Shown piece after piece: positions 36,636-45,142 of a stretch of DNA of 64,000 bases. The DNA is taken from positions 62,001 to 126,000 of the forward strand of contig JBNJFY010000005.1 in the NCBI GenBank assembly GCA_051747265.1. Direction: 5' to 3'. A model generated the notes under the pieces. It ran no database searches, had not been told where the DNA came from, and saw nothing but the letters and a program-made list of their open reading frames with translations. The stretch is from JBNJFY01 sp051747265 (GTDB lineage Bacteria; Bacteroidota; Rhodothermia; Balneolales; Balneolaceae). Made by a program: the position numbers and the translations under genes. Position 1 is the stretch's first letter, and each line of letters begins with the position of its first letter.

Positions 36636-36699
36636 GATCCCGAAGGGATCAAACCCGAATAGCCCGACAGGGCGTTAGCAAGGCGACCCTGAAAGGGTC
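36636..36699. repeat. three consecutive mini-hairpins
   Basis: GATCCC-GAA-GGGATC (36636-36650), GCCC-GACA-GGGC (36662-36673) and GACCCT-GAA-AGGGTC (36685-36699) follow one another with short spacers. Repeats of this look are spread through many Bacteroidota-like genomes and can be mobilised by REP-associated transposases. No such transposase is in the window. Confidence 0.65.
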
Positions 36700-36739
36700 G
36701 AACCAGAAATGAATGGCAATGGAAACCAAGTAGGGCGCC

Positions 36740-36778
36740 CAATAAAAAAAGGCCAGCAGCCGATCAGCTACTAGCCTT
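36740..36778 (-). terminator. terminator of tRNA-Leu
   Basis: Read on the minus strand, AAGGCTAGTAGC pairs with GCTGCTGGCCTT (12 bp with two G-U pairs) around a 6-base loop, followed by seven T's. It begins 7 bp past the 3' end of the tRNA. Confidence 0.88.
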
Positions 36779-36784
36779 GTTCAG

Positions 36785-36866
36785 TACCGGTGGAGAGATT
36801 CGAACTCTCACTCCCGTAGGAACGCGATTTTGAGTCGCGCGCGTCTACCAGTTCCGCCACACCGGC
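36785..36866 (-). tRNA. tRNA-Leu (anticodon CAA)
   Basis: The 82-nt gene folds as a class II tRNA. The acceptor stem is GCCGGTG with CACCGGT and discriminator A, the D arm is GGCGGAACTGGTAGACGC, and the anticodon stem CGCGA/TCGCG encloses the loop CTCAAAA with anticodon CAA. There is a variable arm, and the T arm is GAGAG-TTCGAAT-CTCTC. The 3' CCA is not encoded. A strong hairpin terminator follows. Confidence 0.95.
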
Positions 36867-36970
36867 GTGTGACTCACTAAGTCAATGCCTTCCGTTTCAG
36901 AAGGATGCCTAATATAAGGCACCGGCCGGTTCTGTTTCAAGCGGAATCTGAAATTATTTTCTTGTGGGAC

Positions 36971-37302
36971 TTAGGTAAGCCTCTTGGCGGTTTGCGATTT
37001 GTCTATGGTAATGGTGCTGGCATCAATGTTAATCAACATCACGGAAGCATCTGCGATATTATAAAATTCACTGTCAACATTGATATGAACCGCCGCTTCG
37101 GTTCCTTTTTCAATGGTAATCAGGTCTCCATCGATGGTTAAACCGGGCGTGCCGTTGCCACCGCCGCTGTTGTCGCCACTCCCGTCATCATCCGATCCGG
37201 TGGGATTCTCGAGGCAGGAGCTCATAATGATACCGAAAAATGAGAGCAGAGCCCCGACACTGGCGGTTTACAAAAACTTTTTCCGGTTGTATCCCGGCTC
37301 AT
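36971..37302 (-). pseudogene. broken secreted protein gene, Rieske-like N-terminus
   Basis: On the minus strand the codons read NRKKFL, then TAA, then TASVGALLSFFGIIMSSC. This is a typical export signal with a lipobox Cys, interrupted by one stop where Lys (AAA) would be expected. After it comes an acidic linker (SDDDGSGDNSGGG) and a short beta-rich part (GLTIDGDLITIEKGTEAAVH) that ends at a stop. The start and linker resemble Rieske-type ferredoxins of this bacterial group, but the iron-sulfur Cys/His motifs are missing. No in-frame start precedes the signal. An internal ATG at 37225 would give 84 residues without a signal peptide. A dead remnant is the best reading; the Rieske link is tentative. 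Confidence 0.5.
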
Positions 37303-37536
37303 TGCTTCTTTTAATGAGTAGGGAGGAGAACTTGAATTTGATGAGGTTGATCTATTGCCTTTCATTGCATGGAAACTTTAGATCACGAACGGTCGAACTT
37401 GGTCTGACGTCCGTCGTCTTCCAATCAATCCTTTCATAATATTTTCACGTTAAACCCGTAACTTAAACTTCTGTCAGCATCACAATCTAGATTTAAATCC
37501 AATCCGTAGCAGATGTACACCATTCCCGATAAGATC

Positions 37537-38709
37537 ATGAATCGCATTCCGCAACCCGACCAACCAGGAGAGCGGGTAGTGGTGGGTATGTCCGGCGGCG
37601 TGGATAGCTCAGTAGCCGCGTTGGTGCTAAAACAGGCCGGATACGAGGTGATCGGTTTGTTCATGAAAAACTGGGATGAGGAAGATGAAAACGGCGTTTG
37701 CACGGCTACCGAAGATTACGAAGATGTAGTACGCGTGGCCGAGCAGATCGGCATACCTTACTATAGTGTGAACTTTGTGAAGGAGTACTGGGATCGGGTG
37801 TTTACCTATTTTCTGGAGGAGTACAAAAAAGGCCGCACGCCCAATCCGGATGTGATGTGCAACAAGGAGATCAAGTTTAAGGCTTTCTTGGATCACGCCC
37901 TGAAAATGGGCGCCGACTGGGTGGCCACCGGCCACTACGCCCGCTTGGATACCCATCCGGAGACCAGCAAACGACGCATGCTCAAAGGGGTGGATCAAGG
38001 GAAAGATCAAACCTATTTCCTGAATCAGCTATCGCAAGACCAGATCGCCCAAGTGCTGTTTCCGCTGGGAGCGCTGCAGAAGTCCGAGGTGCGTACCATT
38101 GCCGAACAGGCAGAGTTGGCCACCGCAGATAAAAAAGATAGCACCGGCATCTGTTTTATTGGCGAACGTGATTTCAAAGAGTTTTTAAGTGAGTATCTGC
38201 CCGCCCAACCGGGAGAGATGCGTCAATTGGATGGCACGGTGCGTGGTCAGCACGATGGGCTGATGTATTACACCCTGGGACAGCGACGCGGATTGGGCAT
38301 TGGCGGGGGCGGAACCGGTGAGCCTTGGTATGTGGTGGGCAAGGATGTCAAGGAGAACGTGCTGTTTGTAGAGCAGGGGAAAGATCATCCCGCGCTCTAT
38401 GTCGAAGGCCTGCGTGCCGATGAAATCAATTGGATCAGTGGGGAAGCCCCCGATTTTCCCCTAGAATGTAACATCAAGTATCGGTACCGACAATCAGATC
38501 GTCCGGCCACTATCACCAAACATCCGGATCACCCCGGACAGCTGTTGGTCTGGTTCGACCGGAAAGAGCAAGCCGTTACACCGGGTCAGGCGGTCGTATT
38601 TTATCAGGGCGATGTGTGCCTGGGCGGCGCCGTCATCGAAGAAACCTATCCTGATGAAGACCATTTGAACGAGCAACAGTCCGCTAAAGAAATCGGCGCC
38701 ACCGCCTAA
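37537..38709 (+). CDS. mnmA: tRNA-specific 2-thiouridylase
   Basis: Installs the 2-thio group on U34 of tRNA Lys, Glu and Gln, using ATP and sulfur relayed from IscS-like donors. The PP-loop motif GMSGGVDSSVAA is near the N-terminus, and FMKNWDEED follows. The catalytic cysteines are in PDVMCNKEIKF and STGICFIGERDF. ATGHYAR and LGQRRGLGIGGG are further family signatures. The 390-residue length is normal. The ATG at 37537 (MNRIPQPDQ) is favoured over 37513 by conservation, but either is possible. It is transcribed alone. Confidence 0.96.
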   Translation: MNRIPQPDQPGERVVVGMSGGVDSSVAALVLKQAGYEVIGLFMKNWDEEDENGVCTATEDYEDVVRVAEQIGIPYYSVNFVKEYWDRVFTYFLEEYKKGRTPNPDVMCNKEIKFKAFLDHALKMGADWVATGHYARLDTHPETSKRRMLKGVDQGKDQTYFLNQLSQDQIAQVLFPLGALQKSEVRTIAEQAELATADKKDSTGICFIGERDFKEFLSEYLPAQPGEMRQLDGTVRGQHDGLMYYTLGQRRGLGIGGGGTGEPWYVVGKDVKENVLFVEQGKDHPALYVEGLRADEINWISGEAPDFPLECNIKYRYRQSDRPATITKHPDHPGQLLVWFDRKEQAVTPGQAVVFYQGDVCLGGAVIEETYPDEDHLNEQQSAKEIGATA

Positions 38710-39088
38710 ATTCTTCTGCTACATACGCTTAACATTATCAAACTTGTTTGGCGCAATGTAACCAACGCTTATCTCTGCTGAAGATCATTTTCTCTTGTTT
38801 TAGCTCTACTTGGTAATATTTTGGGGAAGATCTCGCGTGGTAAAGCCCAATGAAGTCGAATTTATTATTTATTCATCAACCGTCCTCATTTTATTCAATA
38901 TGGTAACTCTTGAATTCTTGCCTGGCACAAATATCAAGCCCGAATGTCAAGTTTTATAAGTTATACCCCTCTGCTTTATGGTCCGGCCTCTGTAATAAAA
39001 GATGCTATATATTAGTCTGTTAATTTATCAGTGTTCAACGTTATGCTTAGAGATCGATACCTTCCACTGATAACCCTACACACTTATC
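38710..39088. other. gene-free AT-rich stretch
   Basis: No credible coding frame, hairpin terminator or repeat was found in these 380 bases between mnmA and the nested element pair. Confidence 0.5.
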
Positions 39089-39363
39089 GAAAGGCTTTGC
39101 AAAACTTCTGACCAGCGCGAACAGAACATTGTAAAGAGTGGAAATTTGTCTTCTTAATTGTGTTAGAGGGCTTTGCAAAACCTTCCGAAATTTATTCTCT
39201 CATGGCAAAATGTAGTAATAATCACCGTTTACACAATCTAATCAGGGGATTGCCGCACTACGTTCGCAATGACAGGTAGTTTTGCAAAGCCCTCTGTTAA
39301 TGATGACTATCTATATGATTATACAGTTAACTTTACATTATAGTTAGTTTTGCAAACCCCTCT
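39089..39363. repeat. decayed outer miniature element split by a younger one
   Basis: GAAAGGCTTTGCAAAACTTC at 39089 resembles a left terminal repeat, and AGTTTTGCAAACCCCTC ending at 39362 resembles a right one. The intact copy C lies between them. The flanks TTATC and TATCA share TATC, as would an eroded target duplication. The reading is one old element interrupted by a later insertion of the same family. Confidence 0.55.
39168..39294. repeat. miniature inverted-repeat element, copy C (127 bp, reverse orientation)
   Basis: Ends are GAGGGCTTTGCAAAACC and GTTTTGCAAAGCCCTC. It is flanked by a perfect duplication, TGTTA at 39163-39167 and 39295-39299. The interior is the reverse complement of copies A, B and D (ACTACGTTCGCAATGACAGG). 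Confidence 0.93.
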
Positions 39364-39521
39364 ATCAATAAAATGGTGGATAGTCTTGGGACAGGCTATA
39401 GTGCTGGCATGACACTAGGCTGTATACTATTTAATGATTTGATAATAGATAAATTGCTTGTAATTGCTCATTCTGAATATTTAATTGGTAGAGTGTAAAC
39501 ATCAATTAATCCTAGAGCATT

Positions 39522-39725
39522 ATGGCACAAGACACATCCAGCAATACTGCTCAACAGGGGACCCAGCAGAGAGATCCAGCCATCGTACGAGAGATTCCCG
39601 AAGAGGAATTCAATCCCACCGGTACGGTGACGTTGAGCATTATCTACTTTGCTATTCTGGTCTTTCTGTGGGCATTCATGTACTTCGTTGAATTCGTTGG
39701 TCACGGTCCATCCATCAACGGGTAA
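39522..39725 (+). CDS. cytochrome c oxidase subunit IIA-like protein (ba3 type)
   Basis: Single-helix protein of 67 residues. A polar N-terminus is followed by EEEFNPTGTVTLSIIYFAIL and FLWAFMYFVEFVGHGPS, the layout of the small IIA subunit of ba3-type oxidases. It leads the oxidase operon, 39 bp ahead of subunit II. It should sit in the inner membrane, packed against subunits I and II. Its position and sequence pattern support the call. Confidence 0.85.
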   Translation: MAQDTSSNTAQQGTQQRDPAIVREIPEEEFNPTGTVTLSIIYFAILVFLWAFMYFVEFVGHGPSING

Positions 39726-39764
39726 TTCAAGCTAAATCGTCGCGCTTAAAAAGAGGGCAAACAC

Positions 39765-40274
39765 ATGCATATACATAAGTTAGAGAGGTTCTGGATTGGT
39801 GCGTCACTAATCCTGATCTTCGGTTTCATAGGTACGGTGATCGTTGGTTTCACCGTGTTTGATCTTAAAGTTATCGGAGATTCCGAGAATATTGATCCCA
39901 CCAAACTTCAACAGACCGAATTTGCCAATCCGGGGGTTCGGGAAGTGGTAGAAGGGGGCGAAACTCGCTATGAGGTCTACGTGGTAGCCCGTCAGTTCTT
40001 GTTTCAACCGGGAACCGGGACACCTATTCGTGTTCCCACGGGCAGTGAGGTCACCTTTTATATAACCGCGCCCGATGTCTTACACGGCTTCCAGGTGGTA
40101 GGGACTAATCTGAATACCATGGTTATTCCCGGACAAATCACCAAGATGACCACACGATTCGATAAGCCAGCCCGCTACGGTATTCTGTGTAATGAATACT
40201 GCGGCTCCGCCCATCACGCGATGGAAGGAATCCTGGAAGTTGTCGACCAATCCGAATTTAAGATCAACAGCTGA
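39765..40274 (+). CDS. cbaB: cytochrome c oxidase subunit II, ba3 type
   Basis: Electron-entry subunit with one N-terminal transmembrane helix (about 8-33) and a periplasmic cupredoxin domain that holds the binuclear CuA centre. The ligands are visible: His in APDVLHGFQVVG, and the cluster CNEYCGSAHHAMEG supplying two Cys, His and Met. The 169-residue length and the single helix fit the ba3 subclass. The start of subunit I follows 2 bp after its stop codon. Confidence 0.95.
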   Translation: MHIHKLERFWIGASLILIFGFIGTVIVGFTVFDLKVIGDSENIDPTKLQQTEFANPGVREVVEGGETRYEVYVVARQFLFQPGTGTPIRVPTGSEVTFYITAPDVLHGFQVVGTNLNTMVIPGQITKMTTRFDKPARYGILCNEYCGSAHHAMEGILEVVDQSEFKINS

Positions 40275-40276
40275 TT

Positions 40277-41956
40277 ATGACCTTTGTACACAAACATCCG
40301 AAACCAGCTAAGATTGTAAAAGCCAATTTCCTGGTAGCGTTTATCGCTTTAGGCATTGGCGGCTTGTTTGGCCTGATTCAGGGGCTGCACCGAACCGGCG
40401 TCTTTGACAGCCTGATTACCTCGACCCAGTTTTACACCATCCTGACCGGACATGGGGTATTACTGGCGCTGGTGTTTACCACCTTTTTTATTGCCGGTCT
40501 ATTCCATTGGGGAGTCACTCGAAGCTTGGAACGCGAACCGGAAAATCATACCCTCAGTTGGATCTGGTTCAGTTTAATGACCGTGGGGACCATTATGGCC
40601 ACCGCGGCGATCCTGGGTGGATTAGTACCCGGGAGCACCAGTTTCCGAGCGGCGGTACTATACACTTTTTATCCGCCCATGCAGGCGCACCCGGTGTTTT
40701 ATTTTGGTGCCTTATTTCTCATCATAGGAAGCTGGATGGCAGGAGCCCAGTGGTTTATGATGTATCGCAAATGGCGCGCGGAGCATCCCAATGACAAAAT
40801 TCCGCTGCAGTCTTTTATGGTATTGTATACCATGTTGATGTGGTACATTTGTACGTTGGGAGTTGCTCTGGAAGTGATTGTGCTGCTCATTCCTTGGTCA
40901 ATGGGTATGGTCGACAAAATCGACCCCTTACTGCCTCGAACGCTGTTTTGGTATTTTGGGCACGCGTTGGTTTATTTCTGGTTGTTGCCCGCGTACTTCG
41001 TATGGTATTCCATCTTACCCAAACTAGCCGGTGGACGCCTATTCAGCGATTCCATGACCCGGGTCACCTTCATTATCTTCCTGATTCTATCTACACCTAT
41101 CGGCTATCACCACCAGTACGCGGATCCGGGTATATCCGTAGGCTTTAAATTCTACGCCATGGTGGCCACTTTGCTGATTCTGCTGCCCAGTTTGATCACC
41201 TTCTTCACGGTCATCGCCAGTATGGAGCATGGAGCTAAACAACGGGGCGGTTCCGGCAAACTGGGATGGCTAAAAGCACTGCCTTGGAACAATCCTGCTT
41301 TTGTGGGTTGTGCGCTAGCCGGATTAATGTTTGCCGCCGGTGGATTCAGCGGCATGATTAACGCTTCTATGAACATTAATATCCTTATCCACAACACCCT
41401 GTGGGTTCCCGGACACTTTCACTTGACGGTGGGTACGGCCGTTGCCTTGACTTTTATGGCGGTGACCTACTGGTTGTTGCCTCAGATGACCGGGCGTAAA
41501 ATCAAGCATAATACTATGGCGCTAATTCAGCCTTATCTTTGGTTTTTAGGGATGACTTTAATGTCGAACGCCATGCACCGTGGTGGTTTGGCGGGTATTC
41601 CGCGTCGTGTGGCGGAAACCAACTACCTGGGCTTTGAATTTGAAGCTGTATTAGGCTCTATCCCTGAAATCCAGTGGCAGATTGCCATGGGGGGCGTATT
41701 GCTGTTCATCAGCATGGTACTCTTTTTATGGGTGGTTACGGCCTCTTGGCTGGGCGGCGAAGTTTCCGAACATCCCGTCGACGATTACCTGCCACCTGCT
41801 CTATCCGGACCTGAACACAGTCCAGCTATTTTGGACAATATGAAGCTGTGGATTGGGTTAGCTATTCTACTGATTATTGTGGCGTATTCAATCCCTCTGG
41901 CTGATATGGTAATGGACGGCTTATTCTGGCCAGGAGCGCCCGGAATCCGTATTTAA
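40277..41956 (+). CDS. cbaA: cytochrome c oxidase subunit I, ba3 type
   Basis: Catalytic haem-copper subunit of 559 residues with about 13 helices. It reduces oxygen to water and pumps protons. The low-spin haem His lies in LTGHGVLLALVF. The CuB/Tyr motif appears as FGHALVYFWLLPAYF. The paired His of the active site and the haem-ligand region read VPGHFHLTVGTAVALT. It is translationally tight with subunit II. The high-affinity B family is suited to low oxygen. A hairpin terminator closes the operon. Confidence 0.96.
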   Translation: MTFVHKHPKPAKIVKANFLVAFIALGIGGLFGLIQGLHRTGVFDSLITSTQFYTILTGHGVLLALVFTTFFIAGLFHWGVTRSLEREPENHTLSWIWFSLMTVGTIMATAAILGGLVPGSTSFRAAVLYTFYPPMQAHPVFYFGALFLIIGSWMAGAQWFMMYRKWRAEHPNDKIPLQSFMVLYTMLMWYICTLGVALEVIVLLIPWSMGMVDKIDPLLPRTLFWYFGHALVYFWLLPAYFVWYSILPKLAGGRLFSDSMTRVTFIIFLILSTPIGYHHQYADPGISVGFKFYAMVATLLILLPSLITFFTVIASMEHGAKQRGGSGKLGWLKALPWNNPAFVGCALAGLMFAAGGFSGMINASMNINILIHNTLWVPGHFHLTVGTAVALTFMAVTYWLLPQMTGRKIKHNTMALIQPYLWFLGMTLMSNAMHRGGLAGIPRRVAETNYLGFEFEAVLGSIPEIQWQIAMGGVLLFISMVLFLWVVTASWLGGEVSEHPVDDYLPPALSGPEHSPAILDNMKLWIGLAILLIIVAYSIPLADMVMDGLFWPGAPGIRI

Positions 41957-41976
41957 CACAATATTTTAATCATTCT

Positions 41977-42009
41977 GAAAAGCCGTCATCATTTAGGTGA
42001 CGGCTTTTC
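41977..42009 (+). terminator. rho-independent terminator after oxidase operon
   Basis: A 12-bp stem GAAAAGCCGTCA (41977-41988) with TGACGGCTTTTC (41998-42009). It ends the oxidase operon and lies 26 bp ahead of the next start codon, so the following gene may be read only by leak-through. Confidence 0.85.
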
Positions 42010-42035
42010 TAGTACGTAATCATAAATACTGTAAT

Positions 42036-42563
42036 ATGGCAGAAACACAGCAACCAAAATCTGATGACGATGCCCCATCCATGTCCATTGTTAAGTGGAT
42101 TATCATCATTGCCATCGGCATTCCCGTCTTGATCGAAGTGGGTACGTTTGCCGGCATGTTTGTGGAGCGGTTGAGTGGAGAGGAGCAGCACGTGGAACAG
42201 CATACCGAAGATCTAAAACAATTGGTGGCCGGATCACATATTGAACTGGAAGAAGATGTGGAAATTCGCGTGGATACATTAAAAGTCTGGGCCTCTTCGG
42301 GAGATTGGATTTTCCAGATGACCCTATCCAGTCCGGAACATGGTGAAGCTGGAACCGGAGTAGTGATTTTAGATCAACTCACCACCAATAATGATGAGGT
42401 GCTGGAGGAACGAAAACGTCTACAACTACCACTCAGCAGCCCCCAAACTATACAATGGCGATTGCCTTCGGGACAACAACCGTTCAGTATTCGAATTATT
42501 ACTCCTAACCAAACCGGTCAAGTATTGGAATTCGGTAAGATTCCGGTGCGCATGCAGCAGTAA
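42036..42563 (+). CDS. membrane-anchored hypothetical protein next to oxidase
   Basis: About 175 residues. A polar N-terminus and one transmembrane helix (WIIIIAIGIPVLIEVGTFAG) are followed by a periplasmic or cytoplasmic domain with strands (SGDWIFQMTLSSPEHGEAG). No cofactor ligand is obvious. The ATG at 42036 (MAETQQPKS) replaces a GTG at 41997 that lies inside the terminator. Its position between the oxidase and the copper ATPase suggests a link to oxidase assembly or function, which is inference only. Its stop directly abuts the stop of the convergent ATPase gene. Confidence 0.6.
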   Translation: MAETQQPKSDDDAPSMSIVKWIIIIAIGIPVLIEVGTFAGMFVERLSGEEQHVEQHTEDLKQLVAGSHIELEEDVEIRVDTLKVWASSGDWIFQMTLSSPEHGEAGTGVVILDQLTTNNDEVLEERKRLQLPLSSPQTIQWRLPSGQQPFSIRIITPNQTGQVLEFGKIPVRMQQ

Positions 42564-45011
42564 CTAGTCGATCTTTATCAAACGCGAAGAGTTGACAATG
42601 ACCAGGATACTGCTGCCGATCATGGCTAAGGCGGCAAACAAAGGGTTGATCCAACCCCAGGCAGCCAGCGGAATGGCTACTGCGTTGTAGAGTAAAGCCC
42701 ATCCCAAATTTTGTCGGATCCGGCGAAACACCCGATTGGAGAGTGCCAAGGCGTAGGGCACCCGACTAAGATCATCATTAGGGATGACCAAATCACCAGC
42801 CGACCGGGCCAGGGCGGAGCGGTTTCCGAAAGTAATGCCCAGATCTGCGCTAGACATGGCACCGGCATCGTTGATACCGTCACCAACCATCACGGTGGTT
42901 GCTTTGCGCCGCAGTCCTGATACAATTGCTGCTTTAGATTCGGGACGGACCTCGGCGAATACACGATCCACGGCTGGGTGGTTTTGCCAATACTCGGTAG
43001 CCGAATCTCGATCTCCGGTTAGTACGATAACCTGCATCCCTTGCTCATTCAATTGGCCTAAAACCTCATCGACCTGTTCACGCAGTTGATCTCGCAAGTG
43101 GAAGGCGATCCAACCTAAGTTGGAAACATACGCCCAAACCGCCATTTCAGCATCCGTAATTGGGGAATGATTTCTCCATTCAGATGGCAACGCTTCAGGG
43201 AAATTCTGGCTTTGCATCCAAGACGGACTGCCTACCCAAACGTCTCGGCCATTGACCTGCCCGTAAATCCCCCTCGATGTGGTAGTAAACTGGCTAATGG
43301 GGTCTGAATTAAAGTCCGAAAGCTGCAATTCCTGCTGTATATATGTAGCGATTGATCGTCCTACGGGATGGGCACTATTATGCTCCAATTGAAGAATCGA
43401 GGTCAGTATATCCTGCCTGTATTTGTTGGAATCCAATGAACTATTTCGGGATAAGATCAACTCAGTGTCTACGACTTCAAACTCGCCGGTGGTCAACGTT
43501 CCGGTTTTGTCGAATACCACTTGTTGTGGCTCTAGGCGTCGCTCGAACAGCTCGGTAGATTGCACAATTACCTGTTCGCGCAGTGCCGATCGAATGCCAT
43601 TGGCCAAGGCCAGGGGAGTAGCTAAGCCCAAAGCACAGGGACAAGAGACGATGAGCACGGCTAAGCTGGTTAGCAGGGCGGTTTGCGCTGGTTCATTCCA
43701 GGAGAGATGAAGCAGAAAGGTGAAACCGGCAGCAATCAATACCATCGGGACAAACCAAGCGGCCAGTCGATCAACAAACCGCTGGGTCCCGCTTTGTTGA
43801 CTCTGAAGCTGCCAGAGCAGTTCAGATAACCGATCGATCAAACTGGTTCGCTGTTCATTCAGCAAAATAGTAAGTGAGTTGTCGAGCAATAGAGAGCCCC
43901 CTAATACGGTATCCCCGAACGATTTGGTTTGGGGCAAGGCTTCTCCGGTGAGTAGGGATTCATCCACCGAGGCTTCGCCCTGTTGGACGTATCCATCGAA
44001 GGGGATGTATTCTCCTTGTAATACTTGAATGGTGGCATCCGGGGCTACATCGGAGAGGGGAACCATAGTGGTGTGGCCCTCTTCATCAACTACACGGGCT
44101 TGGTCGGCACGCTCTCTATGTAATCGTTCCAGTGATTGCAGGGATCGCCTTTTGAGCTGTTGCTGGTAATATTGCCCGATGGAGACAGCCAATACAATTA
44201 CCACGGTCACGTCGAAGTAAACATCCAGATAACCCAAGCTGACCGCCAAGAGACTATATACATAGGCGCTCAGAGCAGCCAGGATAATCAACAGATCCAT
44301 ATTGGGTTGACGCATCCGCAAGCTGATCCACGCGCTGCGCAACAACGGGCCTCCGGTGTAGCCTAAAATGAAAGTACTAAACACCCCGATGTTACTGAGC
44401 GCGAACAGGCCATCTTTTCCATTCAGATTTAACAGGGAGTCATAACCGATATAAGTGGGGTACAGAAATAGGATATATTGCATCATCACTATCATGCCAA
44501 AGAAACCGCCCAACACCAATCGAGCCACCTGATTTTGTTGTTGCTCCCGCAAATCAGTGGGATCATCCGAAGGAGAGAACGGATGTAGTCGATATCCCCC
44601 TCGCGAAAGGTCCTCAGCTAGTTGATGGGCCGATATTTGCTGGGGATCAAAGCAGATCCGCATCAGATCGGTAGCATAGCTGGATTGCGCAACAAAAACC
44701 CCGTCCTGTTGATTGGCCAAGTGATCCAGGAAACGCTCGCAAGTGGTACAATGCATACCTTGTACTTGGAAGTAGGCCGTTTCAGCCTCTTCGGGAATGG
44801 ATGGCTTCGTCTCCTTAGCATTTTCCGTACTCATGGACTGCTGAAGTTGTTGCGCCTGATCTTCCGGCAAGGTTTTCAGCATATCATGCACCTGCTTGCA
44901 GCCTTCACAACAAAAGGCATCGCCGTTATTATTACGAATCACCGAGTCGGGGGAGACCGATAACTCGCAGAGTTCGCATAGTTCTTTGGTTTGAGTGTTA
45001 CTGATTTCCAC
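42564..45011 (-). CDS. copper-translocating P-type ATPase, CcoI/FixI-like
   Basis: P1B ATPase of 815 residues. An N-terminal cysteine cluster (ELCELCELS ... FCCEGCKQVHDML) precedes an HMA metal-binding domain with MHCTTCERF. The membrane core has the ion motif CPCALGLATPLALANG (Cys457/Cys459), the phosphorylated Asp501 in DKTGTLTTGEF, and the hinge GDGINDAGAMSSADLG. The N-terminal cluster is typical of the CcoI/CtpA group, which loads copper into haem-copper oxidases. It is convergent with the ba3 operon, so a role in supplying CuB or CuA copper is the natural inference. Confidence 0.93.
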   Translation of the reverse strand: MEISNTQTKELCELCELSVSPDSVIRNNNGDAFCCEGCKQVHDMLKTLPEDQAQQLQQSMSTENAKETKPSIPEEAETAYFQVQGMHCTTCERFLDHLANQQDGVFVAQSSYATDLMRICFDPQQISAHQLAEDLSRGGYRLHPFSPSDDPTDLREQQQNQVARLVLGGFFGMIVMMQYILFLYPTYIGYDSLLNLNGKDGLFALSNIGVFSTFILGYTGGPLLRSAWISLRMRQPNMDLLIILAALSAYVYSLLAVSLGYLDVYFDVTVVIVLAVSIGQYYQQQLKRRSLQSLERLHRERADQARVVDEEGHTTMVPLSDVAPDATIQVLQGEYIPFDGYVQQGEASVDESLLTGEALPQTKSFGDTVLGGSLLLDNSLTILLNEQRTSLIDRLSELLWQLQSQQSGTQRFVDRLAAWFVPMVLIAAGFTFLLHLSWNEPAQTALLTSLAVLIVSCPCALGLATPLALANGIRSALREQVIVQSTELFERRLEPQQVVFDKTGTLTTGEFEVVDTELILSRNSSLDSNKYRQDILTSILQLEHNSAHPVGRSIATYIQQELQLSDFNSDPISQFTTTSRGIYGQVNGRDVWVGSPSWMQSQNFPEALPSEWRNHSPITDAEMAVWAYVSNLGWIAFHLRDQLREQVDEVLGQLNEQGMQVIVLTGDRDSATEYWQNHPAVDRVFAEVRPESKAAIVSGLRRKATTVMVGDGINDAGAMSSADLGITFGNRSALARSAGDLVIPNDDLSRVPYALALSNRVFRRIRQNLGWALLYNAVAIPLAAWGWINPLFAALAMIGSSILVIVNSSRLIKID

Positions 45012-45142
45012 TACACTTAGTTGGGTTTTAAAACCTGGAGTATCTAATCAACAAGATTGTTAGCTTGTATGAAAGTAAAGAATGAATGAGTGCAATCGCA
45101 TTACTGTTAGACTAATGAATTTATCATAGACCAAGAAAAGGA

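Noticed and set aside
36785..36866. tRNA-Leu considered as an integration site of a genomic island
   Set aside because: No integrase and no second copy of the tRNA 3' end were seen nearby.
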